Shown here piece by piece: positions 23,748-29,840 of a stretch of 30,181 nt of DNA (positions are counted from its first letter, which is position 1; every line of letters starts with the position of its first letter). The position numbers were made by a program, and so were the translations under genes. The notes under the pieces were generated by a model, which saw nothing but the letters and a program-made list of their open reading frames with translations, made no database searches and was not told the origin of the DNA. The stretch lies in IMG/VR virus record IMGVR_UViG_3300035681_000093, positions 1-30,181 of that record; one strand, written 5' to 3'. This stretch comes from a virus.

Positions 23748-24011
23748 TTAATGTCTGCAACGTGCTTTTGCCGCCTCAAACAATGGATCATCAGCAAAAA
23801 TGTAAACACGACCTTTTTCAAAATAATCGGTCATGATGTCTGAATTGTTTTGGTAATCGCAAGGAAAGATGTAACCGAGATTTTGGTTGTATTCCTTTGC
23901 GTAAAGAGTTACGCAAGTGCGGCCATCTTTTAATTCGCCTAAAACGTAATGCACTTTGGCTTTGTATTCGCCGTTAGTTACAAAGTATTTCATAAATTTA
24001 ATTTGATTCAT
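23748..24011 (-). CDS. First gene of the leftward transcript, unknown small protein
   Basis: An 87-residue protein. The start ATG at 24011 is supported by GGAG 7 bases upstream; the longer frame to 24125 would cross the probable promoter and overlap the divergent gene. Sequence: FMKYFVTNGEYKAKVHYVLG, then ELKDGRTCVTLYAKEYNQNL and YFEKGRVYIFADDPLFEAAK. It looks like a compact alpha/beta protein with no known motif. As the only gene between the promoter and the minus-strand terminator, it could be an early regulatory product (such as an antiterminator), but no homology supports that. Confidence 0.65.
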   Translation of the reverse strand: MNQIKFMKYFVTNGEYKAKVHYVLGELKDGRTCVTLYAKEYNQNLGYIFPCDYQNNSDIMTDYFEKGRVYIFADDPLFEAAKARCRH

Positions 24012-24037
24012 TTCGCTCTCCGTTAGTTGGTGAAGTA

Positions 24038-24065
24038 ATCTTAGCGAAACCACAGACGGTTGCAA
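24038..24065 (-). promoter_or_regulatory. Candidate leftward promoter
   Basis: On the minus strand: TTGCAA (24065-24060), a 16-base spacer and TAAGAT (24043-24038), four of six matches to each box. The start would be near 24031, about 20 bases before the ATG of the first leftward gene. The 95-base gap between divergent genes (24012-24106) is the natural place for early promoters. I found no convincing plus-strand promoter in it. Confidence 0.4.
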
Positions 24066-24106
24066 GACAAATCTAATACCAGCAGACGAAAGGCAGGTTC
24101 TACACG

Positions 24107-24421
24107 ATGAGCGGCAAGTCACCAACGCAACGAAGCCTAGAGAAACTCAGGCAAGAAGGCTATCTCTGTCAGATCGTCGAGAAGTGGAACCCACATGCTC
24201 GCATCAGACAGGACCTATTCGGTATTGGCGACATCCTAGCTATCAGGGACACTGAGACGCTGCTGGTGCAGACAACTTCCAGAGGGAATGTCAACGCAAG
24301 GATCAGGAAGATTGAGGAATCGGAGCATCTGCCAGCAATCCTTAAGGCGAAATGGAAGATTGAGGTCCACGGATGGGGCAAGTTGAAAGCAGGGTGGACT
24401 TGCAAGGTGTTCGAATTCTGA
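24107..24421 (+). CDS. PD-(D/E)XK nuclease-like protein (first rightward gene)
   Basis: A 104-residue protein. The N-terminal helix (SPTQRSLEKLRQEGYLCQIV) is followed by ARIRQDLFGIGDILAIRDTE, TLLVQTTSRGNVNAR and a late WKIEVHGWGK strand. The layout R-x-D-L-F-G-x-x-D-I-L-A, then L-L-x-x-Q-T, resembles small phage nucleases of the PD-(D/E)XK fold (VRR-NUC/resolvase-like). Asp36 and Asp42 are likely metal ligands. In this group Gln55 replaces the usual Glu. Ribosome site: AGGCAGG about 9 bases before the ATG. It could process recombination or replication branches. Confidence 0.65.
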   Translation: MSGKSPTQRSLEKLRQEGYLCQIVEKWNPHARIRQDLFGIGDILAIRDTETLLVQTTSRGNVNARIRKIEESEHLPAILKAKWKIEVHGWGKLKAGWTCKVFEF

Positions 24422-24536
24422 TTTAGACTCAAGGCTGTTTTATCGCATCGGCTAGGTTAGCTACCGAAAAGCAGATTCTTCACCTGCCTGCCGTTTGCAC
24501 CTCATCAGTGAAGATGACTTTTTGAAGGAAAGTCTT

Positions 24537-25160
24537 ATGCAGATCAAGAACTGGTCGAAGTTTCAGCATTTTCGCGACCGCAAACCACCGTGGATCAAGC
24601 TCTATCGTGACATTTTGGACGATAGGGAATGGCATAACCTTGAGCCAAAAGCAGCTAAAACGCTTGTCATGCTTTGGGTTATAGCTAGCGAGGACGATGG
24701 TCGTTTGCCCGACGAAGAAACCTTAGCTTTTAGGCTTAGATTGTCCATTCAACAGCTGAGAAATGACATTTCAAGGCTAGATCATTGGTTGGTACGAGAT
24801 GATATCGACTTGATATCAAGTGAATATCAACATGATGCTCTAGAGAGAGAGACAGAGAGAGAGACAGAGAGAGAGACAGAGAGAGAGGCAAAGAAACTCC
24901 CAAAAGCTACGCGTCTCCCCGAAGATTGGATGCCGAGTGCAGACGATCTGGCTTTTATGGCAAAGGAAAGACCGGATCTAAATCCACAGCATGTCATCTT
25001 TAGTTTCAAGGCGTATTGGCTGGAGAAGAAAGGCCGGGATGCGGAGAAAAGGGATTGGTCACGAGCTTTTAAGAATTGGGTGCTTAGAGAAAAGCGTGGC
25101 AATGTAGTGCAAATCAGCAGCCCTTCAAACATGAACGATCTAAATCGGAGGGCAACGTAA
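24537..25160 (+). CDS. Replisome-organiser-like replication protein
   Basis: A 207-residue protein with AAGGAA 7 bases before the ATG at 24537; the frame begins earlier (24495, TTG) but without support. The first half is helical: WIKLYRDILDDREWHNLEPK, then AAKTLVMLWVIASEDDGRLP and ETLAFRLRLSIQQLRNDISR, a winged-helix-like N-terminal domain seen in phage replication initiators. A linker of four ETER-type repeats follows. The C-terminus (YWLEKKGRDAEKRDWSRAFK, then NWVLRE) is the D-W-x-x-x-F-x-x-W-V pattern of DnaT/DnaB2-like helicase loaders. It would bind an origin and load the helicase encoded two genes on. Confidence 0.75.
   Translation: MQIKNWSKFQHFRDRKPPWIKLYRDILDDREWHNLEPKAAKTLVMLWVIASEDDGRLPDEETLAFRLRLSIQQLRNDISRLDHWLVRDDIDLISSEYQHDALERETERETERETEREAKKLPKATRLPEDWMPSADDLAFMAKERPDLNPQHVIFSFKAYWLEKKGRDAEKRDWSRAFKNWVLREKRGNVVQISSPSNMNDLNRRAT
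24800..24828. repeat. Iteron-like repeats with a 14-bp palindrome
   Basis: TGATATC at 24800-24806 and 24811-24817, then a close relative TGAATATC at 24821-24828. The spacing is about one helix turn (11 and 10 bp). The second copy lies in a perfect 14-bp palindrome (ACTTGATATCAAGT, 24808-24821). They sit inside the replisome-organiser gene, a usual site for a phage origin, and just before the GA-rich repeats at 24843. Candidate initiator binding sites. Confidence 0.5.
24843..24890. repeat. Four 12-bp purine-rich tandem repeats
   Basis: GAGAGAGAGACA occurs three times exactly and a fourth time as GAGAGAGAGGCA. In frame it codes for ETER-type units in the linker of the replication protein. One strand is almost pure purine, which could favour unusual structure or easy length change. 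Confidence 0.95.
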
Positions 25161-25447
25161 TGAAAGGCCACGACTTCGTAAACAACCTACAGCTTGCAGG
25201 CAAACCACCTAAAGCTGTTTTTATCGACTTTGTTGGAAAGCCAGACGATGACGCGGAATATCCCGTTGTTGTCGTTGAGCCTAAAGACCGAGACTTTAGG
25301 TGGGTCAGAGGACTACGGGTGCATCTTAATGGAGGAGATCCTGACCACGTCCACCTTATCTTGCAAGCTCTGAAAATATGTGCCCCGGCCCGCGTGATAG
25401 CTAACTACGCCCCCGGCCTCTACTGGGATTCGGAGGTCGACGCATGA
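25160..25447 (+). CDS. Unknown small protein between initiator and helicase
   Basis: A 95-residue protein of unknown function. Start in a TAATG overlap with the replication protein stop; end overlaps the helicase start as ATGA, so all three are coupled. Visible strands: AVFIDFVGKPDDDAEYPVVV and EPKDRDFRWVRGLRVHLNGG. A helix with VHLILQALKICAPARVIANY follows. The alternating strands and helices suggest a small alpha/beta fold. Its place strongly suggests a role in replication, perhaps as a partner of the loader or helicase, but no motif proves this. Confidence 0.65.
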   Translation: MKGHDFVNNLQLAGKPPKAVFIDFVGKPDDDAEYPVVVVEPKDRDFRWVRGLRVHLNGGDPDHVHLILQALKICAPARVIANYAPGLYWDSEVDA

Positions 25448-26361
25448 TCCTCGAAAACCTCGACTATCAGGCGTGGTATGAACAGATGGAAGCATCTGTG
25501 AAAGTTAGACCCGCTGCCGACTGTATGGATGATCTCATTGAGGAGATGAGGAATCCGTCGGAAGAGCCGAACATTGTGATGCCTTTTGAAAAACTCGCGG
25601 ACAAGTTCTCCTACAGACTCGGTGAGGTCACGGTGCTTGCGGGGCAAAACGGATCTGGCAAAAGCCTGCTTGCAGGACAGATCGCTCTGCACCTGATCCA
25701 CCAGCATCAAAAGGTAGTGATTGCTTCGTTTGAGATGAAGCCGGTTAGGACACTCAAGCGGATGGTCAGGCAGTGGTCAAGAATGGCGTTTCCCACAATG
25801 CAAGCCCACGAGAAGTTTAAGGAGTGGGTCAAAGACCGACTCTGGTTTTACGATGTACAGGGAACTGTAAGCCCACCTCAAGTTCTAGGGGTTGGTATCT
25901 ACTGCAAGACGATGCTCGGTTGCCAGCACTACTTTATCGACAGCCTAATGAAGTGCGTTCGCGGCGAGGACGATTACAACGCACAGAAAAATTTTACAGA
26001 CGAGCTGTGCGGCCTTGCGCGAGATCAGAATATTCACATTCATCTTGTTCACCATATCAGGAAACAGTCGGATGACAACAGAACACCCTCTAAAAACGAT
26101 TTAAAGGGGTCTGGGAGCGTCGCAGATCAAGTGGACAATGTAATCCTCATGCACAGAAATAAATCGAAGGAGCGCGATTTTGAGGCCAATGGCGTGGTGG
26201 ACCATTCCATCCCGGATGCCTTCCTTTCTTTCGAGAAGCAAAGGAACGGTGAATGGGAGGGTGTTGCAAAGCTCTGGTTCGACAGACAGAGCCAGCAGTA
26301 CGTTCAGGAAGTTGGGGGATTGCCTACCGAATATCAGCCCAAATCAGCCTCCTATCGGTAA
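25444..26361 (+). CDS. DnaB-like replicative helicase (RecA-type ATPase)
   Basis: A 305-residue ATPase. Walker A GQNGSGKS at 67-74; Walker B strand YFID at 163-166; a conserved SFEMKP at 95-100 and HLVHHIRK at 200-207, the DnaB-type motif 3/4 region. GSGSVADQVDNVILMHRN fits the later motif with the Gln and Asp that face the next subunit. DAFLSFEKQRNGEWEGVAKL is the typical DnaB-family C-terminal strand and arginine region. There is no primase or DnaB N-terminal domain; the protein is only the motor. It would be loaded by the initiator-like protein two genes upstream and unwind phage DNA for a host polymerase. ATGA overlap decides the start. Confidence 0.88.
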   Translation: MILENLDYQAWYEQMEASVKVRPAADCMDDLIEEMRNPSEEPNIVMPFEKLADKFSYRLGEVTVLAGQNGSGKSLLAGQIALHLIHQHQKVVIASFEMKPVRTLKRMVRQWSRMAFPTMQAHEKFKEWVKDRLWFYDVQGTVSPPQVLGVGIYCKTMLGCQHYFIDSLMKCVRGEDDYNAQKNFTDELCGLARDQNIHIHLVHHIRKQSDDNRTPSKNDLKGSGSVADQVDNVILMHRNKSKERDFEANGVVDHSIPDAFLSFEKQRNGEWEGVAKLWFDRQSQQYVQEVGGLPTEYQPKSASYR

Positions 26362-26413
26362 ACGCTTTGCGGGGAAAAGCAGGCTTACGACAATGTAATT
26401 TTACGGAGGCGAT

Positions 26414-26548
26414 ATGGAATTAACGAAAGAGCTAGCAAAACACCCTAACTGGCCGTTTCAACAGACGTTAGTAAAAGGCAAATGGGTTAAGAAAAAGAAA
26501 GTCACTAAGCGCGACATTTTAAAAACCATAGAGGAGTCACCATTTTGA
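26414..26548 (+). CDS. Small basic unknown protein
   Basis: A 44-residue frame with a strong ribosome site (GGAGG, 4 bases before the ATG). The product is lysine-rich (VKGKWVKKKKVTKRDIL) and carries an early LAKHPNWPF. It overlaps the following MazG-like gene by TTGA. A K-x-W-V-K-K-K-K-V stretch suggests contact with nucleic acid, but no family is recognised. Confidence 0.7.
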   Translation: MELTKELAKHPNWPFQQTLVKGKWVKKKKVTKRDILKTIEESPF

Positions 26549-26886
26549 ACCACACGGAATTAGTCACAGCGCTTGCTAAACCGGGATGCGACATCCTTGA
26601 CGATCTCAGCCCGGATCAAGCGTTTGTGCTGCACATGTCGATTGGAGTTTCCGGGGAGTCCGGGGAGCTTTTGGACGCAATCAAGAAGTGGGCGATCTAC
26701 CAAAAACCCTTAGACATCGACAACGTGATTGAGGAGTTGGGCGACATCGAGTTCTATCTTGAGGGCATACGACAAAAGCTCGGTCTCAACAGAAACATGA
26801 TCCTTGAGCACAACATTGAAAAACTGAAAAAGCGCTACGGCACGAAATATACGAATGAAGCAGCGCAAAGGAGAGCAGATAAATGA
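26545..26886 (+). CDS. MazG-like nucleotide pyrophosphohydrolase
   Basis: A 113-residue all-helical protein starting at TTG (TTGA overlap, GAGGAG about 9 bases upstream). The magnesium-binding motif E-x-x-E-(x)n-E-x-x-D is visible as GESGELLDAIKKW (Glu38, Glu41) and VIEELGDIEFYLEGIR (Glu64, Asp67). The C-terminal KLKKRYGTKYTNEAA is also typical of the phage MazG group. Such enzymes split nucleoside triphosphates, or in some phages (p)ppGpp, and are thought to tune nucleotide pools or host stress signals during infection. The exact substrate cannot be read from sequence. Confidence 0.85.
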   Translation: MNHTELVTALAKPGCDILDDLSPDQAFVLHMSIGVSGESGELLDAIKKWAIYQKPLDIDNVIEELGDIEFYLEGIRQKLGLNRNMILEHNIEKLKKRYGTKYTNEAAQRRADK

Positions 26887-27221
26887 GTCTTACAAGACTT
26901 CAAAAGCAGGCAAAGATTGATCGTGGATTAGCCTGTCTTAAATATATGCAGAAAAGAATCAGCCCGGTGACGGTGAAAGAGCTAGCCGAAAAGATGAAGA
27001 TAAGCCCTAAGTTAATTCAAAACGCGCTAATGCCTTTACTAGCCGAGGGCAAGATCACAAGAAGGCTGCTGTCGCATCAATCCTCGGTCGCTAAGAAGAT
27101 TGGCAGGGCATACGGTTACAACGCAGTCGAGATTAAGTTGCAAAACAGAAACAAACCTTTCCTTTGGAATAACCCTTTTGGAATTCAACATGAAAAAACA
27201 AGAACCGAAACAAGAGCGTGA
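26883..27221 (+). CDS. Winged-helix DNA-binding protein
   Basis: A 112-residue basic protein; the start overlaps the MazG stop as ATGA and has AAAGGAG upstream. A helix-turn-helix is visible: VTVKELAEKMKISPKLIQNA followed by MPLLAEGKITRRLL, which reads as recognition helix then wing. The C-terminal part (NKPFLWNNPFGIQHEKTRT) is basic and likely flexible. It could regulate phage transcription, for example of later genes; there is a second small winged-helix gene at 28299. The target sites are unknown. Confidence 0.65.
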   Translation: MSLTRLQKQAKIDRGLACLKYMQKRISPVTVKELAEKMKISPKLIQNALMPLLAEGKITRRLLSHQSSVAKKIGRAYGYNAVEIKLQNRNKPFLWNNPFGIQHEKTRTETRA

Positions 27222-27375
27222 TTGGGTCAAGGTGTATCTTTTCGAGAAGATCACCATAGTGCCCCACTACGTCAAAAAGAACGTTTATGTGCTGCCCGGT
27301 GGGCGTGAAATCGACGAAGAAACATTAGTGGACGCTGGCGCATTTCAAGCAGCGACGTACTTATGGCCGAGATAA
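27190..27375 (+). CDS. Small unknown protein
   Basis: A 61-residue frame. The ATG at 27190 was chosen because the frame upstream lies wholly in the winged-helix gene; GGA lies 7 bases before it, a weak site. The protein has a charged start and beta-like segments: WVKVYLFEKITIVPHYVKKN, then VYVLPGGREIDEETLVD. It ends overlapping the next gene by 13 bases. No family recognised. Confidence 0.5.
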   Translation: MKKQEPKQERDWVKVYLFEKITIVPHYVKKNVYVLPGGREIDEETLVDAGAFQAATYLWPR

Positions 27376-27635
27376 CCTGCCATGTGGCTCATGTTTACCG
27401 GATTGAAACAAACGGCAGACCTTGTGTCGCATGGGATGACGCAAGTGGGATTGAGGTTGGCACAAAACTTTACGCTGCGTCTGGTGAATGGGTTGGTCTT
27501 ACCAGCGATGATATTCACGATGCGTTTTGTCACGCTGAATACGATGCCAATCAGGATTGGAACGATGACCCTGAAGGCTGGTGCAAAGCGTTTGCTAACT
27601 ATGTTGAAACTAAATTAAAGGAAAAGAATCAATGA
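27363..27635 (+). CDS. Unknown protein with 'WVGLT' C-terminal module
   Basis: A 90-residue acidic protein. The first half is beta-like (ITCHVAHVYRIETNGRPCVA). From residue 43 it has WVGLTSDDIHDAFCHAEYD, then a helix ending VETKLKEKN. The second half matches the C-terminal third of the next gene product, with the same W-V-G-L-T start and K-L-K-E-K-N end. This module is frequent in small accessory proteins of aquatic phages and often stands after unrelated N-terminal parts. Function not known. Overlap with the next start is ATGA. Confidence 0.6.
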   Translation: MAEITCHVAHVYRIETNGRPCVAWDDASGIEVGTKLYAASGEWVGLTSDDIHDAFCHAEYDANQDWNDDPEGWCKAFANYVETKLKEKNQ

Positions 27636-28027
27636 GCACTTGTCCACCATGCAATCAGAAGTGCAATCAAGGCAGAGACTGTCCGGCTAATAAGCAAGGA
27701 CATGTTGAAACAATGAAACGAGCTTTAACCGCATTAGAAATTATTGAGAGGTTCCTAGACCCGTTGGCTAAATGGCAGGTCAGAAAGCCTAAAGATGGAG
27801 GACCAATGATTACGGTTTATCCGCAAAAGGTTGCAGAGGAAGCGATCAACGATTTGCGGCAGGCTGTTGCAGAGACAAAACAGCGTAAATGGGTTGGGCT
27901 GACGGAGGAGGAGATACAAAATTTAGGTTATCTGTCCGAAAAGTTTGATGCAAGTAATTCAGAGTGGTTTGATCGATGGGGATTTGCCCGAGCCATCGAA
28001 GCCAAACTAAAGGAGAAGAACACATGA
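27632..28027 (+). CDS. Unknown protein with Cys-rich start and 'WVGLT' C-terminal module
   Basis: A 131-residue protein. The N-terminus has closely spaced cysteines (TCPPCNQKCNQGRDCPAN), which could bind a metal. A middle helix has MKRALTALEIIERFLDPLAK, and a second follows with EEAINDLRQAVAETKQRK. The C-terminus, from residue 87, is WVGLTEEEIQNL, later FARAIEAKLKEKN, and is paralogous with the previous gene product. The start is in an ATGA overlap. Known relatives are short phage proteins with no assigned role. Confidence 0.6.
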   Translation: MSTCPPCNQKCNQGRDCPANKQGHVETMKRALTALEIIERFLDPLAKWQVRKPKDGGPMITVYPQKVAEEAINDLRQAVAETKQRKWVGLTEEEIQNLGYLSEKFDASNSEWFDRWGFARAIEAKLKEKNT

Positions 28028-28302
28028 CACGAGACGACATCATCAAGATGGCGAAGCAGGCTGGGCTGCTGCCAATAGACATCGGCCCGACAATTGAAAC
28101 GTGGCAGATGCGAAGAAAAGAAGAAAGCCTAGTACGTTTCGCCGAACTTGTCGCAGCAGCAGAGCGTGAGGCGTGTGCGAAGGTGTGTGATGACATTAGA
28201 TACGGCGGATATGTCCCGCCAGAAGATGGTGCGGCAGCAACTTATTACAACGACGCAGCCAACGAATGCGCTGAAGCAATCAGAGCAAGGGGTGAGCAAT
28301 GA
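28024..28302 (+). CDS. Unknown helical protein, common phage accessory family
   Basis: A 92-residue protein starting in an ATGA overlap (28024), which rules out the longer frame from 27976. It is helical: TRDDIIKMAKQAGLLPIDIG, then ESLVRFAELVAAAEREACAK followed by VCDDIR. The end has NECAEAIRARGEQ. The M-T-x-D-x-I-x-x-M-A-x-x-A-G-x-x start and A-A-x-E-R-E-A-C-A-x-x-C motif are widely shared by small phage proteins, but their function is not established. It overlaps the next gene by ATGA. Confidence 0.65.
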   Translation: MTRDDIIKMAKQAGLLPIDIGPTIETWQMRRKEESLVRFAELVAAAEREACAKVCDDIRYGGYVPPEDGAAATYYNDAANECAEAIRARGEQ

Positions 28303-28610
28303 CCGGCGCTGAAATCCAGAGAATGGCGCATAACCTCGGACTTGTTCACCACACGGATCAAGTCAAATGGTTAGTCCGCCAGATCCTAAAAAAACACAAA
28401 CCGCTGACTAAAACCGAGAAGATCTATCTTGCTCACCTTACGCAGCCTTATTCGCTCATCGAATTAGCAAAGCATTTCGGCTGCACGACAGAGGGCGCAA
28501 GGAAGCACCTAAAAGCGCTGATGGCAAAAGGTCTTGTCGACAGAGAGACTCGGTACAAATGGACAGAAGGCAGACACGGAGCGTGGGCGTGGTATTACTT
28601 CAAAAAATGA
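28299..28610 (+). CDS. Winged-helix DNA-binding protein
   Basis: A 103-residue protein. It starts with TGAEIQRMAHNLGLVHHTDQ; the middle carries a helix-turn-helix: PYSLIELAKHFGCTTEGARK, followed by HLKALMAKGLVDRE and a wing ending YKWTEGRHGAWAWYYF. This reads as an ArsR/MarR-like winged helix. It probably binds DNA and may control phage transcription, together with the other winged-helix gene at 26883. Starts and ends in ATGA overlaps. Confidence 0.68.
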   Translation: MTGAEIQRMAHNLGLVHHTDQVKWLVRQILKKHKPLTKTEKIYLAHLTQPYSLIELAKHFGCTTEGARKHLKALMAKGLVDRETRYKWTEGRHGAWAWYYFKK

Positions 28611-28789
28611 AAGACTACACCTCAGGGCATACGCACTGGATGACACCCAAAGACAAGACACCACCGTTAGGATCTAAGATGCTTCTATTAAATCCCGGTG
28701 GAGTTTGTGTCATCGGTCACTGGTCAGACTGGGCCGTAGCGTGGGCTCCGCTACCAAAGGTTCCCGAGCATATAAAGGAATTACTGTGA
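28607..28789 (+). CDS. DUF551-like small protein
   Basis: A 60-residue protein with the DUF551 pattern: HWMTPKDKTPPLGSKMLLLN, then G-V-C-V-I-G-H-W and a final WAVAWAPLPKVPEHI. The W-x-x-x-x-x-x-x-P-x-x-x-x-x-x-L-x-x-x-x-x-x-x-x-x-G-x-W and W-x-P-L-P-x-x-P ends are the family's marks. DUF551 proteins are common in phages of Gram-negative hosts; their role is unknown. The start overlaps the preceding stop (ATGA). Confidence 0.7.
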   Translation: MKDYTSGHTHWMTPKDKTPPLGSKMLLLNPGGVCVIGHWSDWAVAWAPLPKVPEHIKELL

Positions 28790-29061
28790 GCGACCCGATA
28801 AACCCAAAGCACTACAAGTCTCACCCATCGGGCATCGAAGTAATTGAGATTACCGAGCACATGAATTTCTGTCTAGGTAATGCAATCAAGTACATCCTTC
28901 GGGCAGGTCTAAAGTCTCAAGATGCAACCGAGGATCTCAAAAAAGCAATTTGGTATATCAACCGAGAAATTCAAAGGATAAACAATGGATCTCAAGAAAG
29001 CAGCAAAACAAGCGTATGTGAACAGTCTGACTCAGGATCTTACGGACTGGGACAAAATTGA
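28786..29061 (+). CDS. DUF3310 family protein
   Basis: A 91-residue protein starting at GTG (GTGA overlap; AAGGAA 5 bases before). The DUF3310 signature is clear: INPKHYKSHPSGIEVIEITE, followed by FCLGNAIKYILRAGLK, then EDLKKAIWYINREIQRI. The family is very widespread in phages and is often placed near replication or nucleotide genes; its job is unknown. The last 25 residues overlap the next small gene and are outside the family core. Confidence 0.9.
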   Translation: MSDPINPKHYKSHPSGIEVIEITEHMNFCLGNAIKYILRAGLKSQDATEDLKKAIWYINREIQRINNGSQESSKTSVCEQSDSGSYGLGQN

Positions 29062-29170
29062 GTTACAACTGGAAGAAATAGAAGAAATGTCGGCTGAACT
29101 GGAAGAGAAAAGCAAGGAGCTACTCAAGTCAATCGAGGCGTTCAAAAAGGACCTTGATTCCAAACATTGA
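28985..29170 (+). CDS. Small coiled-coil protein
   Basis: A 61-residue acidic helical protein, with AAAGGA 7 bases before the ATG. Most of it is a heptad-like helix: WDKIELQLEEIEEMSAELEE followed by KSKELLKSIEAFKKDLD. It overlaps the end of the DUF3310 gene by 77 bases in another frame, longer than usual here. The clear ribosome site and the good helix pattern favour a real gene. It is the last gene before a rightward terminator. Confidence 0.55.
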   Translation: MDLKKAAKQAYVNSLTQDLTDWDKIELQLEEIEEMSAELEEKSKELLKSIEAFKKDLDSKH

Positions 29171-29209
29171 GCGAATTACAATGATTTCGGACCTCCTCCT
29201 TGTTGGTTA

Positions 29210-29234
29210 GCCCTCGCAATGAGGGCATTTTTTT
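29210..29234 (+). terminator. Intrinsic terminator of the right-hand early operon
   Basis: GCCCTC, loop GCAAT, GAGGGC, then A and seven Ts: a perfect 6-bp GC-rich stem with a strong T-run. It ends the series of small genes after the coiled-coil gene. The next ATG lies 10 bases after the T-run. Confidence 0.9.
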
Positions 29235-29244
29235 AGGCAACACA

Positions 29245-29646
29245 ATGAAAAAGCACTTTCTGGAAGCCTTGCGAGCTGAACGTCCGGCTAAAAGTCCGGG
29301 CGAATTCATTATGTGCCTGTTACACGGTGTCACCAACGCACACATCCTGCACCTACAGTCTAAGTCGTATGCCGAGCACAAAGCTCTAGGCTCTTACTAC
29401 GATGACCTCGGTGACTTAGTAGATTCAGTGGTCGAGCAGTATCAAGGGTTAGAGGCTAAGATTCTTAACTATCCTGTTGAGTACAGAGCACCAGAGCAAA
29501 CAGCCATAGCTGAATTAGAGTACATGCTTGAGTATGTGAGGGTCTATAGAAGCTCGATGGGTGATGACTCAGCCATTCAGAACAGTGTGGACGAGATCGT
29601 TGCGCTCATGCAATCTACGCTTTATAAACTGAGATTCCTCAAGTAA
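29245..29646 (+). CDS. DUF5856-like (ferritin-like helical) protein
   Basis: A 133-residue all-helical protein. The start at 29245 follows the terminator by 10 bases and has only a weak AGG upstream; the frame is open through the terminator but that part would not be protein-like. It shows LHGVTNAHILHLQSKSYAEH, then KALGSYYDDLGDLVDSVVEQ. A later helix pair includes AIAELEYMLEYVRVYRSS. The H-G-x-T-N-A-H-x-L-H-L-Q-x-K-S-Y-x-x-H-x-A-L motif looks like DUF5856 of aquatic phages, which may have a Dps/ferritin-like four-helix shape with metal-binding His. Function unknown. Confidence 0.55.
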   Translation: MKKHFLEALRAERPAKSPGEFIMCLLHGVTNAHILHLQSKSYAEHKALGSYYDDLGDLVDSVVEQYQGLEAKILNYPVEYRAPEQTAIAELEYMLEYVRVYRSSMGDDSAIQNSVDEIVALMQSTLYKLRFLK

Positions 29647-29840
29647 TGCCCTACAAAAAGACAACAAAAGGATGGTACTGGGGAAGCAAGGGACCATTCC
29701 CTACCCTACAAAAGGCTCAGTCTGTAGCAAGAGCAGCATACGCATCAGGATATAAAGATGCCGCGAACACCGAAGCAAACAACCTGTCGAGAACTCGGTT
29801 GCAAGAATCCAAAGGTCAACGGCTCAACATTCTGCAATGA
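29646..29840 (+). CDS. Small basic unknown protein
   Basis: A 64-residue protein starting in a TAATG overlap. It reads KKTTKGWYWGSKGPFPTLQK, then AQSVARAAYASGYKD. The 'W-x-W-G-S-K-G-P-F-x-T-x-x-x-A-x-x-V-A-x-A-A-Y-A-S-G-Y' segment is a small conserved phage module often found just before terminase or HNH genes. Its last 83 bases overlap the HNH gene in another frame. Role unknown. Confidence 0.65.
   Translation: MPYKKTTKGWYWGSKGPFPTLQKAQSVARAAYASGYKDAANTEANNLSRTRLQESKGQRLNILQ

Noticed and set aside
24012-24125. Longer start (24125) for the first leftward gene
   Set aside because: It would cover the divergent promoter region and run into the 24107 gene; the added residues are Cys/Ser/Arg-rich and not protein-like, and a good ribosome site precedes 24011.
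24422-24536. Possible operator or structured RNA in the 115-base gap before the replisome-organiser gene
   Set aside because: Only an imperfect, short symmetry (around GGCTAGGTTAGCTACC) was found, and no good promoter boxes; too weak to call.
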